Origin: Hyalomma asiaticum
Taxonomy: Eukaryota; Arthropoda; Arachnida; Ixodida; Ixodidae
DNA: 64,000 bases
Direction: 5' to 3'
Assembly (NCBI GenBank): GCA_013339685.2
Contig: CM023483.1
Location: 149,925,915 to 149,989,914, forward strand
Shown here: piece after piece, positions 52,726 to 63,120 of the stretch
How the letters are laid out: every line of letters starts with the position of its first letter
Position numbering within the stretch: the first letter of the stretch is position 1
Program-made: the position numbers and the translations under genes
The notes under the pieces: model-generated
Told to the model about the DNA's origin: nothing
Seen by the model: the letters and a program-made list of their open reading frames with translations, nothing else
Databases searched by the model: none

Positions 52726-53899
52726 TTTTGGTATACGTCCCATTAACGAAATGCCTGGCATGTAAATCATGCCGCCCATGACATGCATTTATGCTTTTCA
52801 TGTTATGAGCTGTCATTTATGTTTGTCATGCAGTCATATTGTTGCATACCAATTTTCCTACACATCCCACAAGCGAAACGGCCAAGAGAGCACCAAGACC
52901 GTGGCATGTAGATCATGTCGCTCATGACATGCATGTCATGATTTTCATGTTATGAGCTGTCATTTACATTCGTGATGCAGTCATCTTGTGGCATGCCAAT
53001 TTTCGTATACATCCCGTTAACAAAACGCGTGGCATGTAAATCATGTCGACCATGACATGCATATCATGATTTTGATGTTGTGACCTGTCAATCATGTTCG
53101 CGATGCAGTCATGTTGTGGCATACCAATTTTCGTATACATCCCATTAACGAAACAGCCAGGAGAGCACCAAGACCGTCGCATGTAAATCATGTTACTCAT
53201 GACATGCATGTGATCATTTTCGTGTTATGACCTGCGATTTATGTTTGTGATGCAGTCATGTTGTGGCATGCCAATTTGCGTATACGTCCCATTAACGAAA
53301 CGTGTGGCATGTAAATCATGTCACTCATGAAATGCATGTCATGATTTTCATGTTATGACCTGTCATTTATGTTCACCATGCAGTCATATTGTGGGATACC
53401 AATTTTTGTATACATCCCATTAAGGAGACGACCAGGAGAGCACCAAGACTGTGACACGTAAATCATGCCGCTCATGACACGCATGTCAGGACTTTCATGT
53501 TATGACCTGCCATTTATGTTCGTCAGGCAGTCATGTTGTGCCATACCAATTTTCGCATACATCCCATTAGCAAAACGGCCAGGAGAGCACTAAGACCGTG
53601 GCATGTAAATCATGCCACTCATGACATGCATATCATGATTTTCATGTTATGACCTGCCATTTATGTTCGTTAGGCAGTCATGTTGTGGCATACCAATTTT
53701 CGCATACATCCCATTAGCGAAACGGCCAGGAGAGCACCAAGACCGCGGCATGTAAATCATGCCGCTCATGACATGCATATCATGATTTTCATGTTATGAC
53801 TTCTCCTTTATGTTCGTCATGTAGTCATGATGTGGCATACCGATTTTTGTAAACATCCGATTAGCGAAACGGCCAGGAGAGCACAAAATTGTAGGCGGC

Positions 53900-53957
<58 letters not shown>
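53900..53957. repeat. (AGAT)n microsatellite
   Basis: About 14 uninterrupted AGAT units between GGCGGCT and ACGCTCAAACTCGCC, at the right end of the minisatellite element. Confidence 0.95.
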
Positions 53958-53999
53958 CGCTCAAACTCGCCGAAGTTCGCTAAGAAATGCTTCGCATTT

Positions 54000-54621
54000 A
54001 ATAACTGTGCCAGACAGGGCATGTTACGATGACATGGCACGCTCTCGACACATGCACTCAACGATCCTATTATATAGAGAAGACTGCAGCGCAATGCCAA
54101 ATACTTTTGCATACGAAATAAGAATACATGCAACCATTTAACACTGCTGCAGCACAAGGAACGAATATCCTGGAGGCTATGCATGACACGCGCGCATGCA
54201 AACGCACAGTGGCTATATAGTAGACGACGTGAGGAGCCATCCACACTTGGGAGCTTCGTCCATACACCACTACACAGCGACTCTGTGGATCTTGAGGTCA
54301 ATAGCATATGGGATGCAGCCTGGCATAGCTGGTGGACCACGTCCATTATCGACGGTGTTTCATAGTTGCTTTACAAAGGTATTTTCACTTATTTCCATGT
54401 AAGCTCCATTTTGCTTTATATAGCTGTAGCATGCACGACCTTACCTGGTGTCGGCGCAGAGGGCTGTCAGCAGAAACAGCATCCGCATGTCAAAGAACTG
54501 AAGGAAGAGACAAAGGATGTTCTCGTTACACATAAGGTAACCAAATGTGTGACCATTGCTTGGCATATTCAGTTAAATCTCTTTCAACAACAAAGTCGAG
54601 GTTTTGATGGAAGCCTGTCTG
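54000..54621. other. No gene recognised
   Basis: The 161-aa minus-strand open frame 53861-54346 owes its length partly to the GATA tract (YLSIYLSIYLS) and shows no known motif. Confidence 0.4.
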
Positions 54622-55235
54622 GTCGGGAAGTAACATGATAGAATTATAAGAAGGACACCAACCATGACAAAGAGCACATAAAAAGACAATTCGGCTCCCC
54701 TGATGGGAGTCTTGTTCAAAATAATAACGAAGACGAGTGAAGAGATGTTTATGAGGGCTTTAAAATGTGATGTAAGCAGCGGGTGTAGATAAGACAGGGT
54801 TCCGTCCTTTCGGTTCAATGTTTCATCCGTCGCTTGAACCAGGATGGATTGTAAGTGATGTCTTGAGGACAGTTTTTTCTATTTTTCCAAGATCAGGGTG
54901 TTATCCCAATCAATTTGATGGCTCAACTTTTCAGCGTGCTCTGCCAAGTCATTTTTCGAAGACACTTTTTTCTTGCTGACGTCATTGACATGCCGTTTGA
55001 CCCACTGTTCAAAATTTCTCGTCTCGCCGGTATGTACACAATCACAGCCTTCACGTGGGACCCAATAAACAACGCCAGGAAACTTTTCTTTTTTAAGCTT
55101 GTCTTTCACATTTACCAGCCGATGACGCAACTTCTGTGCAGGAACATGGGCAACTTGGATGTCGTAATGGCGTAGAATGAGGGCCAGGCCCCCGCTCACA
55201 CCAGGTATGGCATAGCGGCATGTTTTCTTGGTAAC
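54622..55235 (-). pseudogene. PLE C-terminal part and 3' UTR
   Basis: The minus-strand frame 54879-55199 reads LRHYDIQVAHVPAQKLRHRL, then GVVYWVPREGCDCVHTGETR (GIY-YIG-type core with HTG in place of YIG), NFEQWVKRHVNDVSKKKVSS and HQIDWDNTLILEK. YAIPGVSGG upstream (about 55215-55235) is the connector. The 3' UTR has CAAGACTCCCATCAGGGGAG, shared with 61197-61335. This family differs from the PLE at 16829. Confidence 0.85.
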
Positions 55236-55384
55236 ACACGGTCAGGTCTTGGTGGCTGCGACAGCTGGCATTCTTAACACTGACTTCGGGTAGCCATATG
55301 CCGAGAGATCTCGGAGCACTTGTTGTAGGTGAGCAGCCCTGCTGCTTGGCATTGTGCAGATGCAGTTGGTTCTGGTGACAAGTG

Positions 55385-55506
55385 AGCAGGGGTGGAAGCA
55401 GGCTCCTACGTTTTGGAGCAAGGCAGGGAGAAGCAAAATGACCGTTTTGGAGCAGTTTTGGAGCAGCAAATTTAGTTTTGCAGAACAGAAAGCGAGTTTT
55501 GGAGCA
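55385..55506 (+). mobile_element. Possible hAT-like end with TTTTGGAGCA repeats
   Basis: CAGGGGTGGAAGCAGGCTCC is followed by TTTTGGAGCA at 55411, 55445, 55456 and 55497. CAGGGGTGG-type ends with short direct subterminal repeats are common in hAT elements. No partner end found. Confidence 0.4.
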
Positions 55507-56481
55507 CACAGCCATTCTCACAACATTAAATTAGAATATCTCTTTTCAACATATAGAAACTGTTTGCTAATTTAAATGTTTTTTGGGTTTGCAAATTGCT
55601 TCGAACCTTCAAATCTCGCTACAAGTTAACAGAACTGACAGGTCACGGAAAAAATTGTTAGGCGTGGAATTTCGTTGTAGCGAAATGCCATCTATGAGAC
55701 TACACAAGTTCGGAGAACATGTTTATTATGACTTGTTCTCTGGTGCCCACAAGCATATGCATTGTTTATAGGTATCGGACTCTCGACAACTAGGACATAC
55801 TCGGTTGCACGTTGAGTTGTTCACATGCACGACCCTTGGAGCATGCAGAGTGCAGAGCGCCATGACTGCTCGTCGCATCGCACGTGCTAGAGGCCAAATG
55901 AAAACGAAATACCGAAGTCTACGCCGCCATAGTCATCAGCGAACGGTAGGAAAGCTAGAAAGCTTCGTGCCTTTTTATGTCTTTTAACTTGCGTCCTCTG
56001 AAATGCCGCCGCATTGGCCGCGTAGTTTCTGAGCTGTCGTCATCGGTGATCGCGACAAAAGCGAGCGAGTTTCTGTCTTCGGTGGACAGCAACCTGTAGT
56101 TCCGTTTTCATTCCACGTGCGCTGGCTGTGCCCGTATAACTTTATAAACTGCATCAATGCTGTCAGCGATCACATCTATAGCAAGGTTTCCTCCGCACTG
56201 CTTTGACACACTGCGCGTTGGGCGTGCACATATACTACTTTCACAAATTAAGGAGGCCTTATACATGTACGCGTCGGTAACGTCCGCTGTTTTAAAACCA
56301 ACAAACCGTAAAACCTAGTCCGGGCATTGTGTGCACTGGACATGCGCATACTTCTAGAGCATTTGTCACTGTCATTCATAATTACGGCGACCGCGATTGT
56401 GCCTGCAGTGGTTTTGAGTACGGAAGCCGCCATCCGTGAACGCGTCAACAGACCGCGGTTTTCGGCAGAACGCAGTTTCGT
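55507..56481. other. No gene recognised
   Basis: No motif or splice-flanked frame seen. Confidence 0.4.
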
Positions 56482-57024
56482 TCAGACTTTGCACACATAG
56501 GCTGTGGTGGCGGAAAAACATTTATTTAGAAAAGTACAGATAGTTGCACTAAAGATGCACTTGGGTGGTCTCCCTATTCCGGAAGTCCACCGGAGATGAC
56601 CGCCACTCGGGTGCGGGCCAACAAGGGGTGCCGCGCATACCGGGTAGAGCAGTTGAGCAAGAACTCCTCCCAAGCTTCTTTTTTGGGTAGGGGGGTGAAA
56701 AAGGAAGAGGTATGGCAGGGCAATCATGTGATACGTGTCAGCCAGGACCCCACAATGCGCGCAGAAGCAGTGTATACCCGGCATGAAGTGCTGGACGGCC
56801 GCAGGACACAACAAAGTGTTCGTCCGCAAGCATCTTAGGAGTCGCTCGTCCCCTTTCGAGAGGCCCCGTGCAGGGTCTGGGTAAAGATGGCGTGAGGTCC
56901 GATAATAATCAAGAATTTCGTGGTACTGCACAACACCTGAGGTGCCTGGGGGAGACGCGGGATCGGAGGAGGTAACGGCCTGGGGAAGAGAGACGCAGGC
57001 GGCGGTACGAGCCGCTGCGTGCAT
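56482..57024 (-). pseudogene. LINE ORF2 C-terminal part
   Basis: A 180-aa minus-strand frame: YHEILDYYRTSRHLYPDPAR, GLSKGDERLLRCLRTNTLLC, then HFMPGIHCFCAHCGVLADTY and HMIALPY. The last part is the C-terminal zinc-type region (C-x2-C then H) after RNase H in R1/I-type arthropod LINEs. RNase H and RT were not found to the right, so the copy is 5'-truncated. TTTATT at 56520 is close to the 3' end. Confidence 0.75.
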
Positions 57025-57299
57025 GCCTTCAAAACGCCATATCAGTCATCCTCGAGAGCAAGAACAGTGACACTAAATAGAAATTTCGTTTTGGCTCAGT
57101 GTAATGAGCGCCGTGCAAGAAACACGGCGGCAGTTCTTGAGTAGCAATTCCACCGCGGCCCGCACGCGCATCAGTCGCTCCCGCCGGGTGCTTCACAGTT
57201 TCGAAGTGTGGTACTTCGGCCTCTATATAAAGAAAAAACATCGGTAAAATGCTGCATTTTTTGACTACATTCATTTTTCCGGACTACCCGACTTTCCGG

Positions 57300-58660
57300 A
57301 CGTCTTTATGTTCCTGAGAGGGTCCAAAAAATCGGTCGCTGACAGTAGTCGCACTGAAATGACATTTGAGCGCAGCTTGGCGCACAAGGGCTGTTTGGCG
57401 CAGAATGGTGCAAATGGCACAGCACTTCCACCCCCGAGTGAGGAAACAACCGATGTTTTCTAGTTTGTCGGGTGCACCGAGTCAAAATGCCGGTAGCTGT
57501 TGGTATGTGTGCTCTTTCTGTACACAGAAAAGGCCAGACTGCACTGGTCACGTTTGACAAGGACGTCCAGGAAACGTAACTCGCCATCACTTTCTACCTC
57601 GGCTGTCAATTAAATATACGCTTCAATGCTATATAAGTGGGACGGGAATGGAAGAATTTTCGCTCACAGAATTATGCAGAACATGTCGTCTACGAAACGC
57701 AGGAAGACCATGTTGAAAGAGCGTAGTGAACAATTTTTAAGCCATTCCATCAGTAAATTTGAAGCTGTTACCAAGATAGATGCACACATCAGTGTCCTCT
57801 GCACTTGCTTGTGGAAGGCGCCTTCGAACACAAAATAAGTATTCTTCAGGATAAATACAAAAAACCTTTGCAAGTCAGGGACGTTGATAGGTGTCCCCTC
57901 TGGCAGTGTATTGTCACCTTCAAGGGCGGCGGTGCATGTTTCCATGGCGAGTCGAATAGGAACGCTTGTGAAAAGCAATACGTCGAACGAGATGAGAGAG
58001 TCCCGATCGTCAGGAGCATAATGACAAATTTTGTCAATGAAGCCTTGGAAATGACTAATGTGAGTAGCACTTCTGCCAACAAGGGGGGAGAGAACATCAT
58101 GAAGGTGAGTGGAAAGTTTCTGAAGTGGAGAGCAATTGAAGTCGACAATGGGTCGCATCGGGACGTTCACCTTGTGGATTTTTGGCAGACCATAGAGCAC
58201 TAGAACCCTTAGTGCACAGAAGGGAGAAGTACAAATCCTTGTGCTTAGGATCAATAATGTGAAAAACGTCAGAAAGAAGCTTTTGCAGCTCGTGCTGTAC
58301 CCTGGGCGTGGGGTCCTTCTTCAGACGGCAGTATGTTGCCTCTTCCGCAATCAATGACGACATCTTGTCATGGTAGTCACCTCTTTTGAGCAGAACCATC
58401 GCGTTTCCCTTGTCTGCTGGAAGGATGACAAGGTTTTCATCTGAGCAAAAGTCTTTGATAGCTTGCTTTTCTTCTCTTGAAAGCGGGGAGACATTGTGGG
58501 TTGGGCGTAACTATGAAAGAAGGCCTATAGCGCGGGTTCATGCCTCGTCCCGTCTGATGGGTTCGACTTGGTTGATGGCATTTTCTACAGGACAATCAAT
58601 CTTCTTGTATCTTATTGTGATCCAACATTGTAGTTCAAGCCCAGAGTCAAGACAGTGAGT
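57300..58660 (-). pseudogene. PLE reverse transcriptase, broken
   Basis: Minus strand, in shifting frames: LSREEKQAIKDFCSDENLVI, LPADKGNAMVLLKRGDYHDK (58400-58560), YCRLKKDPTPRVQHELQKLL, VLYGLPKIHKVNVPMRPIVD, SLISFDVLLFTSVPIRLAME (catalytic Asp block), NTYFVFEGAFHKQ, and FLRFVDDMFCI in place of RYVDD, with Phe for Tyr. Below 57600 the frames give FLDVLVK and FCVQKEHTY-type remnants of the region after the palm. No GIY-YIG part is left. Confidence 0.85.
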
Positions 58661-59100
58661 TCGGGTGAGTGTGGCTGGTACGATGACGGATTATGCACGG
58701 TGGACCCAGAAATGTTTGTGCGCCGTGTCTCAAACGGTTTTGATAGTCTAATCAGTTTGTTTTGGTTCGTCTATTTCGTGCAACGGGAGCGAAGTCTGAC
58801 CTTGAAATTAGCGTGCAGTTGAGTATCTGCAAACTCGTCCAGGACCTGGAGCTCCAGGTGACAGCGGGCAAAGAAAGCCTCACTCTCCGGGTTCTTTACA
58901 GTCTGCCTGCAATCCAGGATCCTGGCTTGCAGTAGAAGCTTTTCGACCTTGGCAACCACACTAAAACCAAAACTTGAGCGAACGGGCCTGTTTAGACGTA
59001 AAGAACGTAAAGAATTATTCCTCGGGACTTGCAGGTCAGGTTGAAAGTAAGGTGATCTTTGAATGCAGATACACTGCTTGTCAATGAAATGTACAAATGT
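58661..59100 (-). other. Possible PLE N-terminal part
   Basis: The 62-aa frame 58771-58959 (VEKLLLQARILDCRQTVKNP) is helical and directly upstream of the RT remnant, as the N-terminal region of a PLE would be. No specific motif supports it. Confidence 0.4.
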
Positions 59101-59260
59101 CGGTGATCACATAATCAAAAGAAGAGGCGTGCAGGACACGGACACAAGAAGAGAAGTGAACACCACGAACGCCGACTAGCAACTGATGCACAGCACAGAG
59201 GCGAAAAAGAAAGAAGACACACAGCTTACCTGCGCATGCTCGGAATGGTAGCGCCACCTG

Positions 59261-60784
59261 TCAATCGGTTACACGTGCCCGCCTACGCGATAGACAACTC
59301 CCAAGGCATTCTATCTCCTCCCTGTTTAAGCTAATCGACGGTTGACTCACGCATGCACTTCCACTAATACTGATATACCAGGCCTCAACCAATAAAAGCG
59401 TATCTTCGTTCTTATGCCTGTACAGGATCTCGGTATTATCTAACTCGGGCATGCAGCTACAGACCTGGCAGTGCAAGGATAGATTGGACGGCGTCCCACC
59501 TGATAGCGACCTCCTGTGTTCAATTAATCTTTGATTAATACAACGCGCAGTTTGCCCTACATAAAACCGTCCGCAGCTAAAAGGAATCTTATAAACTACA
59601 CCCATGCGGCAGTCGGTGAAATTGTTCTTGGCTAGGTGCTTAACCGGACAGATATCGGTTCGCTTCTTACCTTCCTTCTGCTCAATTCTTCTATGCACTG
59701 CAGCACAAACCCTTCCTAACTTATTGGGAGCCGTAAACACAACATTAACCCCATATTTACTTCCCACTTTCTTAAGCCGGTGCGAAACTGCGTGGATGTA
59801 TGGAATACTCACGACCTTTTTCTTGTTAATGTTACTCTCTGCTACCGCTTTTGTTCCGGTCGAAATCGACTTCTTAAGACGCTCAGCTACTGTGGCTATG
59901 GCTAGTCTAGGGTAACCTGCATCTAAGAGGCGCTCAACCTGCGCATTAAAGCTAATGGTCAAACGGTGCACACACGACTTCGATAGGGCTGACTTTAAAC
60001 AGGACAAGGCTATTCCGTTTTTTACTACTTTCGAATGCTTGGAGTCAAAATTTAGCAACGGCTTAGATGCTCTAGGGGAATACTGCCAACACACGTGATT
60101 CTGCTGAAATGACAACGAGATATCTAAAAATTGTATTACGTTTTTCTCCGGTAGTTCTTTCGTAAACGTTAAACCATCTCCATTACGTTTAAATTGATCG
60201 CTTACATAGGTGACGACGGATTCAAAATCATCCTTACTACAAAGTACCAAGTAATCGTCCGCATACCGAAATACCCTAATGATGCGGTCCCCTAAGGCCT
60301 CTTTTAAACGGCAGTCAAACTTACTCAAGTATAGATCACTTAGAATAGGGGCTACCTTTGAACCTATACAAATCCCTGATTTCTGCACATACACGCCTTC
60401 CCTGTATCCAACTAATGTTGACGTTAAGTACATGGAAAGAATTTCTAGAAAGGTACCTGTGGAAACTCCGCATCTATCTATGAAACCGGACTCTTGCCCT
60501 TGTTCTTGAATACATTCTTTCACGCAATTTAGTAAACCTTCATGCGGCAACGAGTAATACAAATCTTCCACATCCATGCTAAACGCTGTGCAGTCGCCAG
60601 GATTTTCCTCTGTTAACAACTGAACTAGAGCCTGAGAATTACGTACATGGAAGGGGTCAGAAAAACTTAAGGAAGTTAAGCATTTCTGTAAATACCTAGC
60701 TACACAAACTTGCCACGTCCCTGACTCCGATACAATCGAGCGAAACGGAATTTCTGGCTTATGGGTTTTCGCCGAGAAAATAAT
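59261..60784 (-). CDS. PLE reverse transcriptase and GIY-YIG endonuclease
   Basis: Continues the previous frame through TWQVCVARYLQKCLTSLSFS to the 452-aa open stretch 59261-60619. RT: CTAFSMDVEDLYYSLPHEGL (first catalytic Asp), YVQKSGICIGSKVAPILSDL, VFRYADDYLVLCS (catalytic YADD), then NVIQFLDISLSF. Connector: KVVSIPYIHAVSHRLKKVGS. GIY-YIG nuclease: GVVYKIPFSCGRFYVGQTAR, then QRLIEHRRSLSG (Arg and His region) and a C-terminal ISLNREEIECLGSC. All catalytic motifs are intact, so this copy decayed recently. Confidence 0.9.
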   Translation of the reverse strand: MIFSAKTHKPEIPFRSIVSESGTWQVCVARYLQKCLTSLSFSDPFHVRNSQALVQLLTEENPGDCTAFSMDVEDLYYSLPHEGLLNCVKECIQEQGQESGFIDRCGVSTGTFLEILSMYLTSTLVGYREGVYVQKSGICIGSKVAPILSDLYLSKFDCRLKEALGDRIIRVFRYADDYLVLCSKDDFESVVTYVSDQFKRNGDGLTFTKELPEKNVIQFLDISLSFQQNHVCWQYSPRASKPLLNFDSKHSKVVKNGIALSCLKSALSKSCVHRLTISFNAQVERLLDAGYPRLAIATVAERLKKSISTGTKAVAESNINKKKVVSIPYIHAVSHRLKKVGSKYGVNVVFTAPNKLGRVCAAVHRRIEQKEGKKRTDICPVKHLAKNNFTDCRMGVVYKIPFSCGRFYVGQTARCINQRLIEHRRSLSGGTPSNLSLHCQVCSCMPELDNTEILYRHKNEDTLLLVEAWYISISGSACVSQPSISLNREEIECLGSCLSRRRARVTD

Positions 60785-61134
60785 TCTAAAGTGAGCAATT
60801 TTGCCTTTTTAACACTGGAAGCAACCTTATCTAGATTATGTTTCAAAAGGAGATCGACAGCTCGTTGTTTTACTACAGAAGGTTTCAGTTTCACAGGTCT
60901 AAAATTCTTTTCAACAGCTGCTGAGGCTTTATCAGAAAAAGTGCTATTCGGCATTATTACAAAACAACCTTCCTTATCAGATAAAACGGGTCGAAGCTTA
61001 TGTTCCACACAGTAATTTACAACCGGTCGGATAGGGTCAGAGGCCTTAACGAGATCGTTCGAATGCTTGATGCTGGCGAAGCAATCTGAAATAAATCGAG
61101 ACCGTTCAACTTCCGGAATAACCGTGTCCTGCAC
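60700..61134 (-). pseudogene. PLE N-terminal and fingers region
   Basis: 144-aa frame: ISDCFASIKHSNDLVKASDP, CVEHKLRPVLSDKEGCFVIM (the D-K-E-G-F/V block of PLE RTs) and LLLKHNLDKVASSVKKAKLL. The correct continuation IFSAKTHKPEIPFRSIVSES (KTHK block) is in the frame one base off, so about one base was lost or gained near 60785. The last residues of this frame (RKPISQKFRFARL) are out of frame. The first Met lies in the inverted terminal repeat, so the true start may be missing. Confidence 0.85.
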
Positions 61135-61196
61135 GCCTCTTCTTTTGATTATGGAATGTTACCAACTCGCTCAACTTTCTGTTCTCGGTGATCACA

Positions 61197-61335
61197 ATCT
61201 TATGTCACATTTTAAAGCCCTCGTAAACATCGCTTCCTTCGTCCTCACTTTTATTGTAAACAAGACTCCCATCAGGGAGCCTAAATGTCCTTTTTCATAT
61301 TCTTTTTCATGGTCGGTGTCCTTCTTTTAACTCTT
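61197..61335 (+). mobile_element. Inverted 3' end of the second PLE family
   Basis: CACATTTTAAAGCCCTCGTA, CAAGACTCCCATCAGGGAGC and TTTTTCATGGTCGGTGTCCT match the 3' UTR of the minus-strand PLE at 54622 when that is reverse-complemented. It lies in plus sense just upstream of the minus-strand PLE body 57300-59100 (after leaving out the insert 59101-61196), as expected for the inverted piece that PLEs carry at their 5' end. Confidence 0.7.
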
Positions 61336-61982
61336 CCAACAACGTAACATTTGTTGTATTACCACCAGTTTAGTTTACCGAGAAACATGCATAGGCATGC
61401 CACAGGCAAACTAAAAGACCATCAAAATAGAGGCTGCAGCAATTTATATTCCACTTATATTCTCCTGTACAGTAGACTTCCCTCAATGTGAATCCTCTTA
61501 ACTCGCTTGCGATCAAAGGTTTTTGCCAACAATAGGACATTACAGGGCTAAACATTTAATTATTTCAACACTGAAATTCATCTCTGCCAGAAGACTGGGC
61601 CAAATGGTCACTGCACAAGGGTACAGTATAGCCACAGGGGTACATTTATCTTGTCACAAAAGCCACGACATGCTGTGTTTTGCTCCAGCAGCGCAACCCC
61701 TTTCCCCCTGCGGCGTCAGCTGCGCCATGTGGTTAATCGTGGTTGGAGCCTTCTTTCCACCGGCTGAAGTACCTCGTTGGGCCTGCTCACAAGTCAGCTC
61801 ACGAGCCTGGATACAGTGCAGTAACAAGAAACTGCCAGCTATATATAGTTGGTGATGTGTGGCTTCGTAGGCGTGGAAGCACAAACATGCAACACCCTGT
61901 CCCATGTCTGCCTGGTGTTCGTGCTGTTATCCTTATGAAGCTGGATGCCGCCTTGGCTCTTTACATTGGTACGCAATGCAAG
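61336..61982. other. No gene recognised
   Basis: No motif, splice-flanked frame or repeat seen. Confidence 0.4.
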
Positions 61983-62273
61983 TACCGTATTTTCTGGTGT
62001 ATAAGACGCACCTTTGTATAAGACGCACCCCCCAGCTTTTTGCAAGTTTGCATGCAAAAATTAATATATAAGACGCACCGGTGTATAAGACGCACCTATA
62101 TTCACTCACTTCCCGCATAGAAACTTCATAACGTGGGTGTGAGCGAGCCTTGTAAAATGCCGTACTTGCGTTTCTGAGCGCTAGTCCGTAAGAAAACTTA
62201 TACTACACCAAACTTGCGTGAAAAAATAATGCACACCCACTGAAACGTTCTGCACGACTGCAGGAAAAACATT

Positions 62274-62330
62274 TTATTCGCCGAAGCCCTCAGAGTTCTC
62301 GTCCTCCGACGCGCTTTGGAATACCGTATG
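62274..62330 (-). pseudogene. Tigger transposase C-terminal tail
   Basis: The minus strand reads SASEDENSEGFGE and a stop (62274-62276). An acidic ...SE-GF end is typical for Tigger transposases. It is cut upstream at 62331 by the TA-flanked start of another element. Confidence 0.55.
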
Positions 62331-62333
62331 TAC

Positions 62334-62450
62334 CCGCATAATTTGCGCCCTCGCATAATTCGCGCACCTCTAATACTTAGCCAGCCTTGAAAAAAAAAAA
62401 AAACCCTGGCATATTTTGCATCCCCATTCCCAGCTCGCCGGCGCGCACGC
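62334..62450. mobile_element. Left end of a second TACCGTA-type MITE
   Basis: After TA at 62332, CCGTATGTACCCGCATAATT then TGCGCCCTCGCATAATTCGC and a poly-A run resemble CCGTATTTACTCGCATAATTTGCGC ends of other Tigger-like MITEs. No matching right end was found; the dispersed repeat at 62533 may have replaced it. Confidence 0.55.
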
Positions 62451-62532
62451 ACGGACCAACCGTCGCGCGGCTGCGCCCCTCGCTGCGCAGGCGAGCGCAG
62501 TCATACGTGAAAGGGGCTGCGAGTGTGATGCC

Positions 62533-63120
62533 CCTTTTAAAGACGATAGTCTTTCTTGGGATACTTCAACGCAGAAATTTTGGTCTGTCTGTCTGTCTGT
62601 GTGTGTGTGTGTGGGTTAGTGTGTCTGTCCTGCTGCGAAAGGTGAACCCCTTCCTCAACGACCACCCAGCTTGAACTGGTGGCTACCTTCATACTTCTGA
62701 ACACAGTCGGCCAAAAAGCAAATATTACGCATATCTGAGGTGCAACATCAATACGTATGTATTGGACGGTGTGTTCCTTTAGTAGAAAATACATAGATGC
62801 GTAATTCTAAAGACCCTAGTGCTTGTTAGGATGCGCAAAAGCGGACGTTTCCTGTACTAGGCAAGCTTCTTGCGTTTCCCGTAACCATGGCCAGATGGCG
62901 CCCTTATCTCGCGCTCGTGCCGAACGGAAGGCAGGGAACGGCCGCCCGCCACTCCGGCTGGTCCCTTTCTCTCCTCGCGTCTCTTCGTTTTCCCTCTCGC
63001 TTGCGCAACTCCTCGGGGGGAATAGAAACATGCGAAACGGGACTCATGTAGTACGACCGGTAGAAGGCTATCGTCTTTCGACGGCATTTGCAGCGAAGCA
63101 TGGAGATACACGGCCAATTT
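62533..63120 (-). repeat. Dispersed repeat, copy 2 (minus strand)
   Basis: Reverse complement of the repeat at 30181-30671 (shared blocks listed there). Here the simple tract is (GT)n/(GTCT)n at 62581-62615. The ends TTTTAAAGACGATAGTCTTT (62534) and CGAAAGACGATAGCC (minus strand, near 63080) are inverted to each other. No coding capacity. Confidence 0.65.

Larger units (their letters stand above)
52034..53999. mobile_element. Minisatellite element bounded by 12-bp inverted repeats
   Basis: AAATGCGAAGCA at 52034-52045 is exactly inverted at 53988-53999. Between them is an array of alternating about 129-bp and about 147-bp units, distinguished by presence of an 18-bp block (CCAGGAGAGCACCAAGAC). 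Landmarks repeat near 52213, 52340, 52829, 52977, 53106, 53252, 53381, 53529, 53675 and 53823 (GCAGTCATGTTGTGGCATAC). Each unit includes CATGACATGCATGTCATG, an 18-bp perfect palindrome. A GATA tract ends the array. Confidence 0.75.
59101..61196 (-). mobile_element. Penelope-like element, nearly intact, with 11-bp target duplication
   Basis: CGGTGATCACA flanks it at 59101-59111 and 61186-61196. The left end (ATAATCAAAAGAAGAGGCGT then GCAGGACACGGACACAAG) is repeated in inverted form at the right end (about 61122-61152), followed by the 33-nt leader with TTACCAACTCGCTCAACTTT. Between them is one coding region broken by a single frameshift near 60785. It is inserted into, or next to, a copy of the other PLE family whose inverted 3' end follows at 61197. 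Confidence 0.9.

Noticed and set aside
52034..53899. CRISPR-like array
   Set aside because: Units of 129-147 bp are tandem without unique spacers, contain palindromes throughout and lie in an animal genome.
53861..54346. 161-aa minus-strand frame as a protein gene
   Set aside because: Part of it is the translated GATA tract and the rest lacks motifs or splice context.
57805..58203. 132-aa plus-strand open frame
   Set aside because: It is the complement of the PLE reverse transcriptase, whose conserved blocks are on the minus strand.
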